Assembly: GCA_030684835.1 (NCBI GenBank)
Contig: JAUXWZ010000085.1
Coordinates: forward strand, 1 to 64,000
Direction: 5' to 3'
DNA length: 64,000 nt
Source of the DNA: Beijerinckiaceae bacterium
GTDB taxonomy: Bacteria; Pseudomonadota; Alphaproteobacteria; Rhizobiales; Beijerinckiaceae
Part shown: one piece after another, positions 1-8,932 of the stretch
Layout: each line of letters opens with the position of its first letter
How positions within the stretch are numbered: position 1 is the first letter of the stretch
Position numbers and translations under genes: made by a program
Notes under the pieces: generated by a model
What the model saw: only the letters and a program-made list of their open reading frames with translations
Databases searched by the model: none
What the model was told of the DNA's origin: nothing

Positions 1-1230
1 GATAAACTTTTCGGCGGTCAGATCTGGCCGGCCGAGATACCCCATCGCGACGCCGGGGCCGCCGATGAGAAGCTCGCCCTCCTGCCCCGGCGCCAGCAAA
101 TCAAGCGACTCGCTGGCGACGTAGCAGGTGTAATTGGGAATCGGCTGACCAATGGTGACGGGCTCGCCGACGCGCACTTCGGCAATCGTCGCGACGACGG
201 TGGCTTCGGTGGGACCATAGGAATTGAAGATGCGTCGGTCCGGCTTGCACCAGCGCGCGGCGATGGATGGCGGGCAGGCTTCGCCGCCCAGAATGATGAC
301 GCGCAAAGTCGCGATATCGCGCGGGAGCATCGACAGGAGCGTCGGCACCGTGTCGAGCACCGTGACGCCAGCCTGCTCCATCACTTCGGGAAGCTTGTCC
401 GCTTCGCCCATCGTCTCGGGCGTGGCGACGAAGAGACGCGCGCCAACAAGATACGGCACCCAGATTTCTTCCATCGACAAATCGAAAGCGACGGAGGCGC
501 CCTGGAAGACAACGTCGCTGGCGACGAGGCCATAAATCTCATTTGCGGAGCGCAGGTAATGACAGATGTTACGGCCGGTGATGACGATGCCCTTGGGCTT
601 ACCCGTCGAGCCGGACGTATAGATCATGTAGGCGGGATGATCGGGCGTGCAGCCAAGCGCGCGCGCGTCCACGCCGCTGAAGTCGCTAGGGTCGACGAGC
701 GGCTGCGGCAGAACAGTTTCGCAGGGCATGACGCCAGCGGCCTTGGCGGCGTGGTTATCGTCGGTGAGCAGAACGACGGCTTCGCAATCGCGCAAGCATT
801 CGGCGACGCGTTCGGCCGGCGCATCGGAATCGAAGGGCAGCCACGCGGCGCCCGTTTTTGCAATGGCGATCTGCGCGATCAACAGCTCTGTGCCGCGCGC
901 CATCCAGAGGCCCACGACCTTGCCGGGCGCAGCGCCCTTGCGGCGCAGGCCGCGCGCGACCGAAAGCGCGCGGGCGTCGACGTCCGCATAGGTGAGACGC
1001 AGCCCACCGGACACCATGCAGACAGAAGTTGCGTGCTCGCGCACGCTCGCGGCGAAAATCTCGCCCAGCAATTCGTCGCGCAGCAAGTGCGGCATGCGCG
1101 GCCCGCGCAACACGGCGTGCTGCGGAAAAGCCGGCGCGCCCTTGTCTTCCCGATGCTCGTCCAGAGCCATGTCCTGAATATCCGTCATGCCGTCATGCCC
1201 GCCGAACTGCGTATCGGAAAAGACGCGCAT
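1..1230 (-). CDS. Amino-acid adenylation domain protein (NRPS-like, possibly Pls/PosA family), truncated by window start
   Basis: My reverse-strand translation from ATG at 1230 stays open to base 1: MRVFSDTQFGGHDG...GEIFAASVREHATSVCMVSGG...HPAYMIYTSGSTGKPKGIVIT...VAFDLSMEEIWVPYLVGARLFVA...NSYGPTEATVVATI; A-domain core motifs. Absent from the ORF track because its stop lies outside the window. Confidence 0.85.
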   Translation of the reverse strand, partial: MRVFSDTQFGGHDGMTDIQDMALDEHREDKGAPAFPQHAVLRGPRMPHLLRDELLGEIFAASVREHATSVCMVSGGLRLTYADVDARALSVARGLRRKGAAPGKVVGLWMARGTELLIAQIAIAKTGAAWLPFDSDAPAERVAECLRDCEAVVLLTDDNHAAKAAGVMPCETVLPQPLVDPSDFSGVDARALGCTPDHPAYMIYTSGSTGKPKGIVITGRNICHYLRSANEIYGLVASDVVFQGASVAFDLSMEEIWVPYLVGARLFVATPETMGEADKLPEVMEQAGVTVLDTVPTLLSMLPRDIATLRVIILGGEACPPSIAARWCKPDRRIFNSYGPTEATVVATIAEVRVGEPVTIGQPIPNYTCYVASESLDLLAPGQEGELLIGGPGVAMGYLGRPDLTAEKFI

Positions 1231-1421
1231 TGATGCGCTCCCCGCTTCCGCACGGCCAAATCCGCGCGGTCTCCCCCCGGCTGCAGTTCTGACGAGCGCC
1301 CCTCAGCGAAACCGGCAGCTTTGGCGCCGGCGCACGTCGTTACCACAACACAGCCTCACAGTCTCGTGAACTGCCGCGACTGAACGGCGGATGAACGTAC
1401 GTAATGGCCCGTCCCTACGGC

Positions 1422-2027
1422 TCAAATCCAGCTCATTTTGCCGTTAAGGAAAACGAGCACCCGGCCCTGCCAGATGTCGGCAAGCGCCGCCTGTTGCTCG
1501 GGCATTCCGCCCAGCATGGCCATAAGCGCGCGCGCGACCCCACCGTGGGAAACCACGACTGCGTCACGGTCGAGGTCGGCGATCCAGGGACGCAGCCTCT
1601 CCGCCAGCATGGCGTAGGATTCACCCTTGGGCGGCGTGAAACGCCATTTGTCGCCTTCCCGCCAGGACGCAGCCTCCGGCGCACGGGCCTTCACCTCCGG
1701 CCAGGTCAAACCCTCCCATTCGCCGAAGGTCAGCTCCACAAGCCGGTCGTCGAGCGCGTAATCGTGGATGGGCAATTTCATGGCGGCGAGCGCGATTTCC
1801 ATCGTCTCACGGGCGCGGCTCATCGGAGAGCACAAAAACTGAAGATTGGGCGCGCTCAGGCCCGCGGGGCCAAGGATGCGCGCGACCGTGCGGCCGGCCT
1901 TTTCGGCCTGATAGCGGCCCTTGGCGTTGAGCGGAATATCCTGCCTGCCCTGAAGGCGGCCCTCGGCGTTCCAGTCGGTCTCGCCGTGGCGCAGGAAAAC
2001 GAGACGATGGCGCAGCATGACGCGCAA
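1422..2027 (-). CDS. Histidine phosphatase family protein (phosphoglycerate mutase-like)
   Basis: RHGETDWNAEGRLQGRQDIPLN motif and distal VVSHGGVARALM. Confidence 0.9.
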   Translation of the reverse strand: MRVMLRHRLVFLRHGETDWNAEGRLQGRQDIPLNAKGRYQAEKAGRTVARILGPAGLSAPNLQFLCSPMSRARETMEIALAAMKLPIHDYALDDRLVELTFGEWEGLTWPEVKARAPEAASWREGDKWRFTPPKGESYAMLAERLRPWIADLDRDAVVVSHGGVARALMAMLGGMPEQQAALADIWQGRVLVFLNGKMSWI

Positions 2028-2049
2028 AACCTCCGGGCGGGTGGCGCGC

Positions 2050-2898
2050 CTAATCCTTGACGACGGAAATATCAGGCGCCGCCGGGTTCTTCATGCCCAC
2101 GACGTGGTAGCCCGCGTCAACATGGAGAATTTCGCCCGTGATTCCGCGCGACATCGGCGACAGCAGAAACGCTGCTGTTTCGCCAACTTCTTCAATCGTC
2201 ACGGTGCGGCGCAGGGGCGAATTGTACTCGTTCCACTTGAGGATGTAGCGGAAATCGCCAATACCGGAGGCTGCGAGCGTCTTGATCGGCCCGGCGGAGA
2301 TCGCGTTCACCCGGATGGCTTTTTCACCCAGATCAGCGGCGAGATACCGCACGCTGGCCTCAAGCGCCGCCTTGGCGACGCCCATGACGTTGTAATGCGG
2401 CATCCACTTCTCGGCGCCGTAATACGTCAATGTCAGCATCGAGCCGCCGTCGGTCATCAGCTTCTCCGCGCGCTGCGCGATGGCCGTGAACGAATAACAG
2501 GAGATCAGCAGCGACTTGGTAAAGTTGCCTTCGCTGGTGTCGAGGTAGCGGCCGGTCAGTTCGTCCTTGTCGGAGAAGGCAATGCAATGAACGACGAAGT
2601 CGAGCTTGCCCCAGGCCTTTTCAATCTCGGCGAAAACGGCGTCCATGGTTGCCGGATCGGTGACGTCGCAATGGCCCGCGACAAACGCGCCAAGGCTCTC
2701 GGCCAGCGGACGCACGCGCTTCGCCAGCGCATCGCCCTGGAAGGTGAACGCGAGTTCGGCGCCCGCGTCATGCGCCGCCTTGGCGATGCCCCAGGCAATC
2801 GAACGGTTATTGGCGACGCCCAGAATGAGCCCGCGCTTTCCCGACAGAATGCCCGCTCCCGCCGCGCTTGTTGTCGCGTCTGCCATTAGCCGATCCAA
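2050..2898 (-). CDS. fabI: Enoyl-[acyl-carrier-protein] reductase (NADH)
   Basis: SDR fold with GVANNRSIAWGIA, YYGAEKWMPHYNVMGVAKAALEASVRYLAADLG and RVNAISAGPIKTLAASGI. Confidence 0.95.
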   Translation of the reverse strand: MDRLMADATTSAAGAGILSGKRGLILGVANNRSIAWGIAKAAHDAGAELAFTFQGDALAKRVRPLAESLGAFVAGHCDVTDPATMDAVFAEIEKAWGKLDFVVHCIAFSDKDELTGRYLDTSEGNFTKSLLISCYSFTAIAQRAEKLMTDGGSMLTLTYYGAEKWMPHYNVMGVAKAALEASVRYLAADLGEKAIRVNAISAGPIKTLAASGIGDFRYILKWNEYNSPLRRTVTIEEVGETAAFLLSPMSRGITGEILHVDAGYHVVGMKNPAAPDISVVKD

Positions 2899-3064
2899 CC
2901 CCTCAGAAAGCTCTCTCGCGACCCTGTCGCGGTTTCCGGCTTAAGGGGTGCGCAGAAACAAGGCAAGGGACTGCGACTTAACTTGACGTTTGGAACACAG
3001 ACGCCCTCAACCGCATTTATTCTTCTGGCAAACGAATTTCGTCTCGTCCGAAGGAAAAAAAACG

Positions 3065-3571
3065 ATGTCGGCGAGTGCGTTACTGCAACAAGACCACGGG
3101 GAGTTCGTCACCTCCCTCACAAATTTTGCCGAAGCCCTATTCGGTCCGCCGACCGTCGGCGGGCAGGAAACAGCGTATCCACGGGGAAAAGCCGTCGCCG
3201 ACGCGATTAGTGCTGCGAGTGCTTCACAAGAGGTCGGGCAGGCGCGAATTTTGGCTTATCGGGCGATAGTGGGGCGCTTTCTTCGAGCAAGTGTCGACTC
3301 ATTGCCCCCCATGGCGTCCGAGCGGCAGGACCACCTTGCATTAACCGACGCCGATCTCACGATTGTGGCCTTTCATCAGCTTGCGCCCTTCGAAAAAGCA
3401 TCTTTGCTTCTAGTTGTAGTCGAGAACTTTTCTTATGCCGACGCCGCGACGGTGATGGACCTGGAGGTCGGCTCTCTCATTGACGCGCTAGCCCGGGGAC
3501 GTGAAGCCTTTGCGGCGCGCCTTGCGTGCTCGAAATTTGGCGGACGCTCGCATCTGCGGATCGTGGGGTGA
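3065..3571 (+). CDS. Sigma factor region 4-like protein (divergent ECF-type)
   Basis: C-terminal half LTIVAFHQLAPFEKASLLLVVVENFSYADAATVMDLEVGSLIDALARGREAFAARL resembles sigma region 4; no clear region 2. Start chosen at ATG 3065. Confidence 0.6.
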   Translation: MSASALLQQDHGEFVTSLTNFAEALFGPPTVGGQETAYPRGKAVADAISAASASQEVGQARILAYRAIVGRFLRASVDSLPPMASERQDHLALTDADLTIVAFHQLAPFEKASLLLVVVENFSYADAATVMDLEVGSLIDALARGREAFAARLACSKFGGRSHLRIVG

Positions 3572-3576
3572 CACAA

Positions 3577-3921
3577 ATGGCCTTAGAAGTTCGCAACAGC
3601 GATTTGTGCGCTTACGTTGATCAAGAATGCGACGATGACGAAAAGCAGCGTATTGTTGCGGCTCTCGCCGCCTCTCCGCAATTGACCGACCGGCTATCCC
3701 TTTGGCGGCGTAACGATGCAGCCCTGCGTCTGGCGCTGGCGGGTTTGGAAAACTCCGCGCCGCTGCAGATAGCAGAAATGGAAGCAACCGGAACGCGCTG
3801 GCGCGCAGGACGTCCTGGCACAGCGCCCTCCGGGCTCAAGGTCGCGGCGCTCGCCGCCCTCGCAGGGGGGAGCGGGTTCGCAGCCCTCGCATTCGTGACG
3901 TTCGTTCTGACCGCTCGTTGA
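3577..3921 (+). CDS. Putative anti-sigma factor with C-terminal transmembrane helix
   Basis: MALEVRNSDLCAYVDQECDDDEKQRIVAALAASPQLTDRLSLWRRNDAALR resembles an anti-sigma N-terminus; hydrophobic C-terminal segment; begins 5 bp after the sigma-like gene. Confidence 0.65.
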   Translation: MALEVRNSDLCAYVDQECDDDEKQRIVAALAASPQLTDRLSLWRRNDAALRLALAGLENSAPLQIAEMEATGTRWRAGRPGTAPSGLKVAALAALAGGSGFAALAFVTFVLTAR

Positions 3922-3940
3922 GTCGTCGGGTAGCGGTCCT

Positions 3941-3953
3941 TTACGAATCGTAA
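3941..3953. promoter_or_regulatory. Perfect inverted repeat TTACGA-A-TCGTAA, candidate operator
   Basis: 6+1+6 bp palindrome about 70 bp upstream of the 4024 start codon. Confidence 0.35.
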
Positions 3954-4023
3954 GATTTGTGGCGGATCTGCTTGTGCACGCTAAGCTTTGGCCTTATTAG
4001 GCCGATCTCAATTAAGGATTTCG

Positions 4024-4647
4024 ATGCGCCGTCCAGTTAGGCCATTCACTGTCGAACGCAAACGAGGCGCCCGCCCGGCGCCCGTTGCCGACACCCCATT
4101 GCTCGAAACGCCGACGCCGATGGCGATGCCAGAGCCGGCGCGGCAGTGGGCGCCGGAGCCAACGCGATGGGCCGCGGCGGAAGCGTTGTTTTCAATCCCC
4201 CCCGCGGACGCGCCGGAACCCGTTTTCGCAGAGCCGACAAACCTCGGGCGAATTTTGCCCAGTCTCGACGAGCCCGCCGCCCCTGCTTACGAGTTTGAAG
4301 CCGCACCCAAGCGGCGCGGTCGAAAACTTGGCTCACGCAACAAGACGTCGCGGGCGACGCGCGAAGGCCACGGACCCAAAACGCTCCAAACCGTCATGCG
4401 CAACGTCTTCGAATTCTGGGTGCGCGACGAGGAGGCCGAAGCGCGGGCGCCGGAAGCCGAGGCGGCGCAAATCAGTGCGGGGCACGACGTAAAAGCGGCG
4501 CATATGCCATCCCCTTCCGCCCCGGAGTTTTTCTCGGCGGGCGCAGTCCTCACGCGGGGAGCCTTGAACCGGCGCGGTCGTCTCGTGCGCGGGGATTTAC
4601 CGCGCGCACTCCGATGGCAGGCGCGCCTTCCGCGCTTCGCTCGCTGA
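4024..4647 (+). CDS. Hypothetical protein with AT-hook-like basic motif
   Basis: ATG at 4024 preceded by AAGGA; contains PKRRGRKLGSRNKTSRATREGHGPKTLQTVMRNVFEFWVRDEEAEAR. Confidence 0.6.
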   Translation: MRRPVRPFTVERKRGARPAPVADTPLLETPTPMAMPEPARQWAPEPTRWAAAEALFSIPPADAPEPVFAEPTNLGRILPSLDEPAAPAYEFEAAPKRRGRKLGSRNKTSRATREGHGPKTLQTVMRNVFEFWVRDEEAEARAPEAEAAQISAGHDVKAAHMPSPSAPEFFSAGAVLTRGALNRRGRLVRGDLPRALRWQARLPRFAR

Positions 4648-4651
4648 AGGG

Positions 4652-5836
4652 CTAAAGCAACTCCACTGTCAGCGGGTTGTAGGAATAGAGCCACGCGTTG
4701 CGCTCCTCGCCTTCGTCACGATTGGCGAACGCAGCGCGTATCGCTTCCTGAGATCCCAGATGAAACAGCGTGCGGTTAGCCGTTGACTGACGCACGATGC
4801 GCGCCGTGCGGTCGATGCGATTGCGCTGATAAATCTGCAAGCCTTCCGCGATATCATCGGTTATGGCGAGCGCGCGTGTCAGCACCGCGCCGTCCTCAAT
4901 CGCCATTACCGCGCCCTGCGCCAGATAAGGCAGCGTCGGATGCGCGGAATCGCCAAGCAGCGTGACGCGCCGGGTTGACCAATTCATCGTCGGTTCACGC
5001 CGATGCAACGACCAGCGGTAACATTCGTCCTTATTGGCGCAATCGATGATGGTCTGAATAATTGGATGCCAGCCGGCATAATCGGCTTTAAGCCTCTCCC
5101 ACGGGTATTTCTGCGTCCACGATTCTTCCGATACTTCGTCGGTTTCGACGAGCCCGACGAAATTGAGAAGCGAGCCCGAGCGCAGGTAATAGCAAACCAC
5201 GTGGCCACCTGGCCCCATGAACACTGACATCACCTGCGGGAGAATATCCTTCGGTAAATTCTCGATCGGCACGACGATGCGCCACGCGCCATCGCCGGTG
5301 TAAACGGCGGGCGCGGCGCCAAGCATCTGCGCGCGCACGGCAGACTTGAGGCCATCCGATCCAATAAGCAGATCGCCGGTGGCCGACGTTCCATCATCAA
5401 AGTGCAATTCGACGGAGTTTTCACTTTCCACATAACCGCGCACGCGCTTGTTCAGGCGGATGACGTCGGGACGAAGTTCGCGCGCCTTGTCGACCAGGAT
5501 TTGATGAAAGTCGGCGCGATGCATCTGCGTGTAAGGCGCGCCATTCTTGCGCTCGTGCTCTTCCGCGAGCGAAAACTGCTGGATGACTTCGCCTGTGTCG
5601 TGCAAGCGAAACACGTAGGCGCCGGGACGCACGCCTACGGCGTCTATGGCGGGCCCAAGGCCCAGATCGCGCAGCACGTGCTGGGCGTTCGCGCTGATCT
5701 GGATGCCAGCGCCGATCTCGCCCAATTGCGCGGCCTGTTCGTAAATTTCGACGTCGTGGCCGGCCTTCATCAGGCAGCACGCGGCGGCAAGGCCGCCTAA
5801 TCCCGCGCCAGCGACGATGATCTTTCGTTTTTTCAT
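4652..5836 (-). CDS. FAD-dependent monooxygenase (salicylate / 3-hydroxybenzoate hydroxylase-like)
   Basis: GAGLGGLAAACCLMKAGHDVEIYEQ Rossmann motif and GDSAHPTLPYLAQGAVMAIEDGAVL. Confidence 0.85.
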   Translation of the reverse strand: MKKRKIIVAGAGLGGLAAACCLMKAGHDVEIYEQAAQLGEIGAGIQISANAQHVLRDLGLGPAIDAVGVRPGAYVFRLHDTGEVIQQFSLAEEHERKNGAPYTQMHRADFHQILVDKARELRPDVIRLNKRVRGYVESENSVELHFDDGTSATGDLLIGSDGLKSAVRAQMLGAAPAVYTGDGAWRIVVPIENLPKDILPQVMSVFMGPGGHVVCYYLRSGSLLNFVGLVETDEVSEESWTQKYPWERLKADYAGWHPIIQTIIDCANKDECYRWSLHRREPTMNWSTRRVTLLGDSAHPTLPYLAQGAVMAIEDGAVLTRALAITDDIAEGLQIYQRNRIDRTARIVRQSTANRTLFHLGSQEAIRAAFANRDEGEERNAWLYSYNPLTVELL

Positions 5837-5948
5837 GGCGTGTGCCTATGCCCCCCGGCGCGAACGGCGCCAACATTGCGACGTTCTAGCGCGTGAGGGC
5901 GGCCGGGCATAGACCACGACAGACGCAGCCACGTGTCACGTGCCCTCG

Positions 5949-6905
5949 TTACATGCCCTTGCGCGGGTTGTAGGGTTTCTCGACCTTCAACTTGCGCATC
6001 AGCTCCTCGAAGTCGGAATCGAGTGGTTCGGGCATCGCGGCCCGCAACGTGACGAGCAGATCGCCAGCTGGTTTGTCGCCCGTTTTGGGCAGCCCCTTGC
6101 CGCGCAAGCGCAGGGTCTTGCCGGCGCAATTGGCGGGAACGTTCATTTCCACCGCGCCATCAAGGGTGGGCACTTCCACCGCCCCGCCGAGCGCCGCCTC
6201 GTATAGCGTCACGGGCAGGTCCATACGCAGATCGCGACCGTCGATCCGATAGGTGGGATGAGGCGCAATGTTGATCGTGAGGATGACGTCGCCCGGTCCG
6301 CCGCCCAGTGGCGACGGCTGCCCCTGCCCGCGCAGTCTGATCTGCTTGCCGGATTCGATCCCGGCCGGAATATTGACGTCCAGCATCCGGCCCGTGGGCA
6401 GCGCCACGCGGATCTCGCCGCCTTTGACGGCTTTTTGAAGCGGAACTGTCACGCTGGCGGCCGTGTCGTCGCCCTTTTGGGCGCCTTGCGGGCCGCCGCC
6501 TCGCCCACGGCCCATGCCAAAGAGGTCGGAAAAGATATCGCTGGGGTCGAAGCCGCCCGGATTGCGACGGCCTGCCTGAGCGCCGCCGTCATACTCGTAG
6601 TGCTGCCAACCGCCGCCAGCGCCCGGCCCGGCGCCCGCGCCTGCTCCGCCCCGCCCAAATCCTTCAAAGCCGGTATAGCGTGGCTTGCCCTCGGCATCGA
6701 TTTCGCCACGGTCGAATTTCGCCCGCTTTTCGACGTCGCCCACGATCTCATAGGCCTGATTGGCCTCGGAAAACTTTTCCTTGGCCTTCGGGTCCGATGT
6801 GTTCTGGTCGGGGTGATGTTTCTTGGCGAGCCTGCGATAGGCCTTTTTGATCTCGTCCGCCGTTGCGGATTTCGACACGCCTAGAATGGTGTAAGGGTCG
6901 CGCAT
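5949..6905 (-). CDS. DnaJ-like co-chaperone with J domain and DnaJ C-terminal domain (CbpA-like)
   Basis: MRDPYTILGVSKSATADEIKKAYRRLAKKHHPDQN J domain with HPD; G/F-rich linker; DnaJ C-terminal domain. Confidence 0.9.
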   Translation of the reverse strand: MRDPYTILGVSKSATADEIKKAYRRLAKKHHPDQNTSDPKAKEKFSEANQAYEIVGDVEKRAKFDRGEIDAEGKPRYTGFEGFGRGGAGAGAGPGAGGGWQHYEYDGGAQAGRRNPGGFDPSDIFSDLFGMGRGRGGGPQGAQKGDDTAASVTVPLQKAVKGGEIRVALPTGRMLDVNIPAGIESGKQIRLRGQGQPSPLGGGPGDVILTINIAPHPTYRIDGRDLRMDLPVTLYEAALGGAVEVPTLDGAVEMNVPANCAGKTLRLRGKGLPKTGDKPAGDLLVTLRAAMPEPLDSDFEELMRKLKVEKPYNPRKGM

Positions 6906-7037
6906 GTGTTTATGAGCCCAGTCGGTCGGCCGCCCCTCAGGCGCGGCCGCATTTGTCTCGGCTCACATTTGGGGATGGCCGCTCCGCAATGCAACGGATT
7001 TAAGCGCAACCTTTACCGAAGCTCCAACCGAGACAAT

Positions 7038-7091
7038 TATCATCAGGCTGTTTTGCATCATCAGCCTCGATTGCATCATCAGCCCGTTTTG
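7038..7091. repeat. Three tandem 18-bp units (consensus CATCATCAGSCYGWTTTG)
   Basis: tatcatcaggctgttttg / catcatcagcctcgattg / catcatcagcccgttttg, back to back. Confidence 0.75.
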
Positions 7092-7612
7092 CCGCCTGTC
7101 CAGGGGGAAACTTCGCCAAGCGTCCAGTCGCCATCCTTGCTGCGGCATGCAGAGCCCTGAAGTGAACGCTGCGGCAGCGAGCCCCCAACGGAAGTGAGAA
7201 ATGAACGGCAAATTCGGTCATCCACAGGCTTTGCAGCCCCCACCGGAGTGAAGGCGCCCCTGGCGCCCGATTTCGGATTGTCCCAGGCGACCGCCTCGCC
7301 GTTGCCTTGCGGATCAAGAGCCAGGCCAAGCGCGCCCTTGGCGCGGCGCCAGTCTTCGGCGTCCATCGAGGGCGACAGCGGGTTGGCCGGCGTGATTGAG
7401 CCGGTCACATCTTGCCGCGCCCCGACGAAGGACGGCAGCGGGATCGCCGAGCAAGAGCAAAGCGCCATTGCGAGCAGGATTATGAGCGAGCCGGATGCGC
7501 CGCGACTCCAGGTGTCATGCCGGGGGGGCGCGACACGGTAGCGGTTGGAGGCTATATTACCGTTCGCGGGGGTTACGCTATTGTACAAGATATACGACCC
7601 GTGGAATTGCAA
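7079..7612 (-). CDS. Putative surface-antigen-like lipoprotein (RT0821/Lpp0805-like); start uncertain
   Basis: [21 protein letters not shown] signal with lipobox; C-terminal [33 protein letters not shown]. True start is probably inside the ORF. Confidence 0.6.
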   Translation of the reverse strand: MQFHGSYILYNSVTPANGNIASNRYRVAPPRHDTWSRGASGSLIILLAMALCSCSAIPLPSFVGARQDVTGSITPANPLSPSMDAEDWRRAKGALGLALDPQGNGEAVAWDNPKSGARGAFTPVGAAKPVDDRICRSFLTSVGGSLPQRSLQGSACRSKDGDWTLGEVSPWTGGKTG

Positions 7613-7632
7613 TCACAGCCGGGATCAAACCA

Positions 7633-8247
7633 TTGAACGAGTTAACGCTACGTGACTTCACGGACGCATCAGAGCCTTTCGCGCTGTTCAAGGCATGGTT
7701 TGCGGAAGCCTGCGAAAAGGAAATCAATGATCCGTCCGCGATGGCGCTTTCAACCGTAGATCCGGACGGAATGCCCAACATTCGCATGGTGTTGATGAAA
7801 GATTGGGACGAGCGCGGCTTCGTCTTTTACACCAACCGCGAAAGCGCCAAGGGGCGCGAGCTTGACGCGAGTTTCAAGGCGGCGGCAAATTTTCACTGGA
7901 AGTCGCTGCGGCGGCAGTTTCGCGTGCGCGGGCCCGTCGAACAGGTGACGGACGCAGAGTCGGACGCCTATTTCGCCTCGCGGCCCCGCGATGCGCGCAT
8001 CGGCGCCTGGGCGAGCCAGCAATCGCGGCCCGTGGAGTCACGGTTTGCGTTTGAAAAGGCGATTGCGGGCTACGCGCTGAAGTATCCCATCGGTGACGTG
8101 CCCCGGCCGCCCCACTGGATCGGCTATCGCATCAAGCCAGTGGAAATGGAATTCTGGCACGACCGGCCGTACCGTCTGCACGACCGGGTCGTTTTCCGCC
8201 GCGAGACGCCAGAGGCGTCGTGGGCGAAACAGAGATTGTTCCCGTAG
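7633..8247 (+). CDS. pdxH: Pyridoxamine 5'-phosphate oxidase
   Basis: [84 protein letters not shown]. Likely TTG start at 7633. Confidence 0.92.
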   Translation: MNELTLRDFTDASEPFALFKAWFAEACEKEINDPSAMALSTVDPDGMPNIRMVLMKDWDERGFVFYTNRESAKGRELDASFKAAANFHWKSLRRQFRVRGPVEQVTDAESDAYFASRPRDARIGAWASQQSRPVESRFAFEKAIAGYALKYPIGDVPRPPHWIGYRIKPVEMEFWHDRPYRLHDRVVFRRETPEASWAKQRLFP

Positions 8248-8249
8248 AA

Positions 8250-8744
8250 CTAACCCGCCGACTTGACCCGCACGATGATGTCAGCGCCCAGAATTTCCAT
8301 TCCTTCAGGCGCGACCGGCAGCTTGAGCACAGCCACCATATCGTCGGGCACGTCGAGCAATTCGTCGCGGTCCTCGACATAAAAGTGGCAATGAGGTCCG
8401 GTGTTTGTGTCGTACCAAATCCGCGAGCCGTAGACCGCAATCTCGCGCAGAAGAGCCGCTTCCGAGAACTGCCGCAGCGTGTTGTAGACAGTCGCCAGCG
8501 ACAACGCGGTTTTGGCGCCGCGCGCTTCTTCATAAAGGGCTTCAGCGGTTACGTGACGGTCGCCCTTGCCAAACAAAAGCCAGCCGAGCGCCATGCGCTG
8601 ACGGGTCGGGCGAAGGCCTGCTGAGTGAAGGCGATCCCGAACATTGCGGAACGAACAACTGGCTTCCGGCGAACGCACCAGAGTTGCAGATGCAGGGCGA
8701 ACCGAACCAGGCCCCGTCTGGACTCCTGACGCCGCGATTGCCAT
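8250..8744 (-). CDS. irr: Fur-family transcriptional regulator, Irr type
   Basis: LRPTRQRMALGWLLFGKGDRHVTAEALYEEARGAKTALSLATVYNTLRQFSEAALLREIAVYGSRIWYDTNTGPHCHFYVED. Confidence 0.85.
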   Translation of the reverse strand: MAIAASGVQTGPGSVRPASATLVRSPEASCSFRNVRDRLHSAGLRPTRQRMALGWLLFGKGDRHVTAEALYEEARGAKTALSLATVYNTLRQFSEAALLREIAVYGSRIWYDTNTGPHCHFYVEDRDELLDVPDDMVAVLKLPVAPEGMEILGADIIVRVKSAG

Positions 8745-8767
8745 TCCGCTGTCTCCTGACTTCTAGT

Positions 8768-8782
8768 TGAGAAACATTCTCA
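8768..8782. promoter_or_regulatory. Irr-box (ICE)-like palindrome TGAGAA-ACA-TTCTCA
   Basis: Perfect 6-3-6 inverted repeat 24 bp upstream of the irr start codon; resembles the TTTAGAA-N3-TTCTAAA ICE pattern. Confidence 0.55.
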
Positions 8783-8932
8783 TCAATATATGTACTATCT
8801 CGCAGGAAAAATCAAGTTTCCTTGATATGGATCAATCAAATCGTTGACTCACGCTGATCATGACGTCTCGCATCGGCGCTTTTTGCCTGAAGCTGAGAGT
8901 GCTAGCGTGCCCTTGACCCTGGAAACATTTGC

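Noticed and set aside
559-1233. 224-aa plus-strand ORF at the left edge
   Set aside because: Antisense to the adenylation-domain gene, whose A-domain core motifs I translated directly.
2990-3065. GGAAC at 2992 as an EcfG-type -35 for the sigma-like gene
   Set aside because: No matching GTT-type -10 at the expected spacing.
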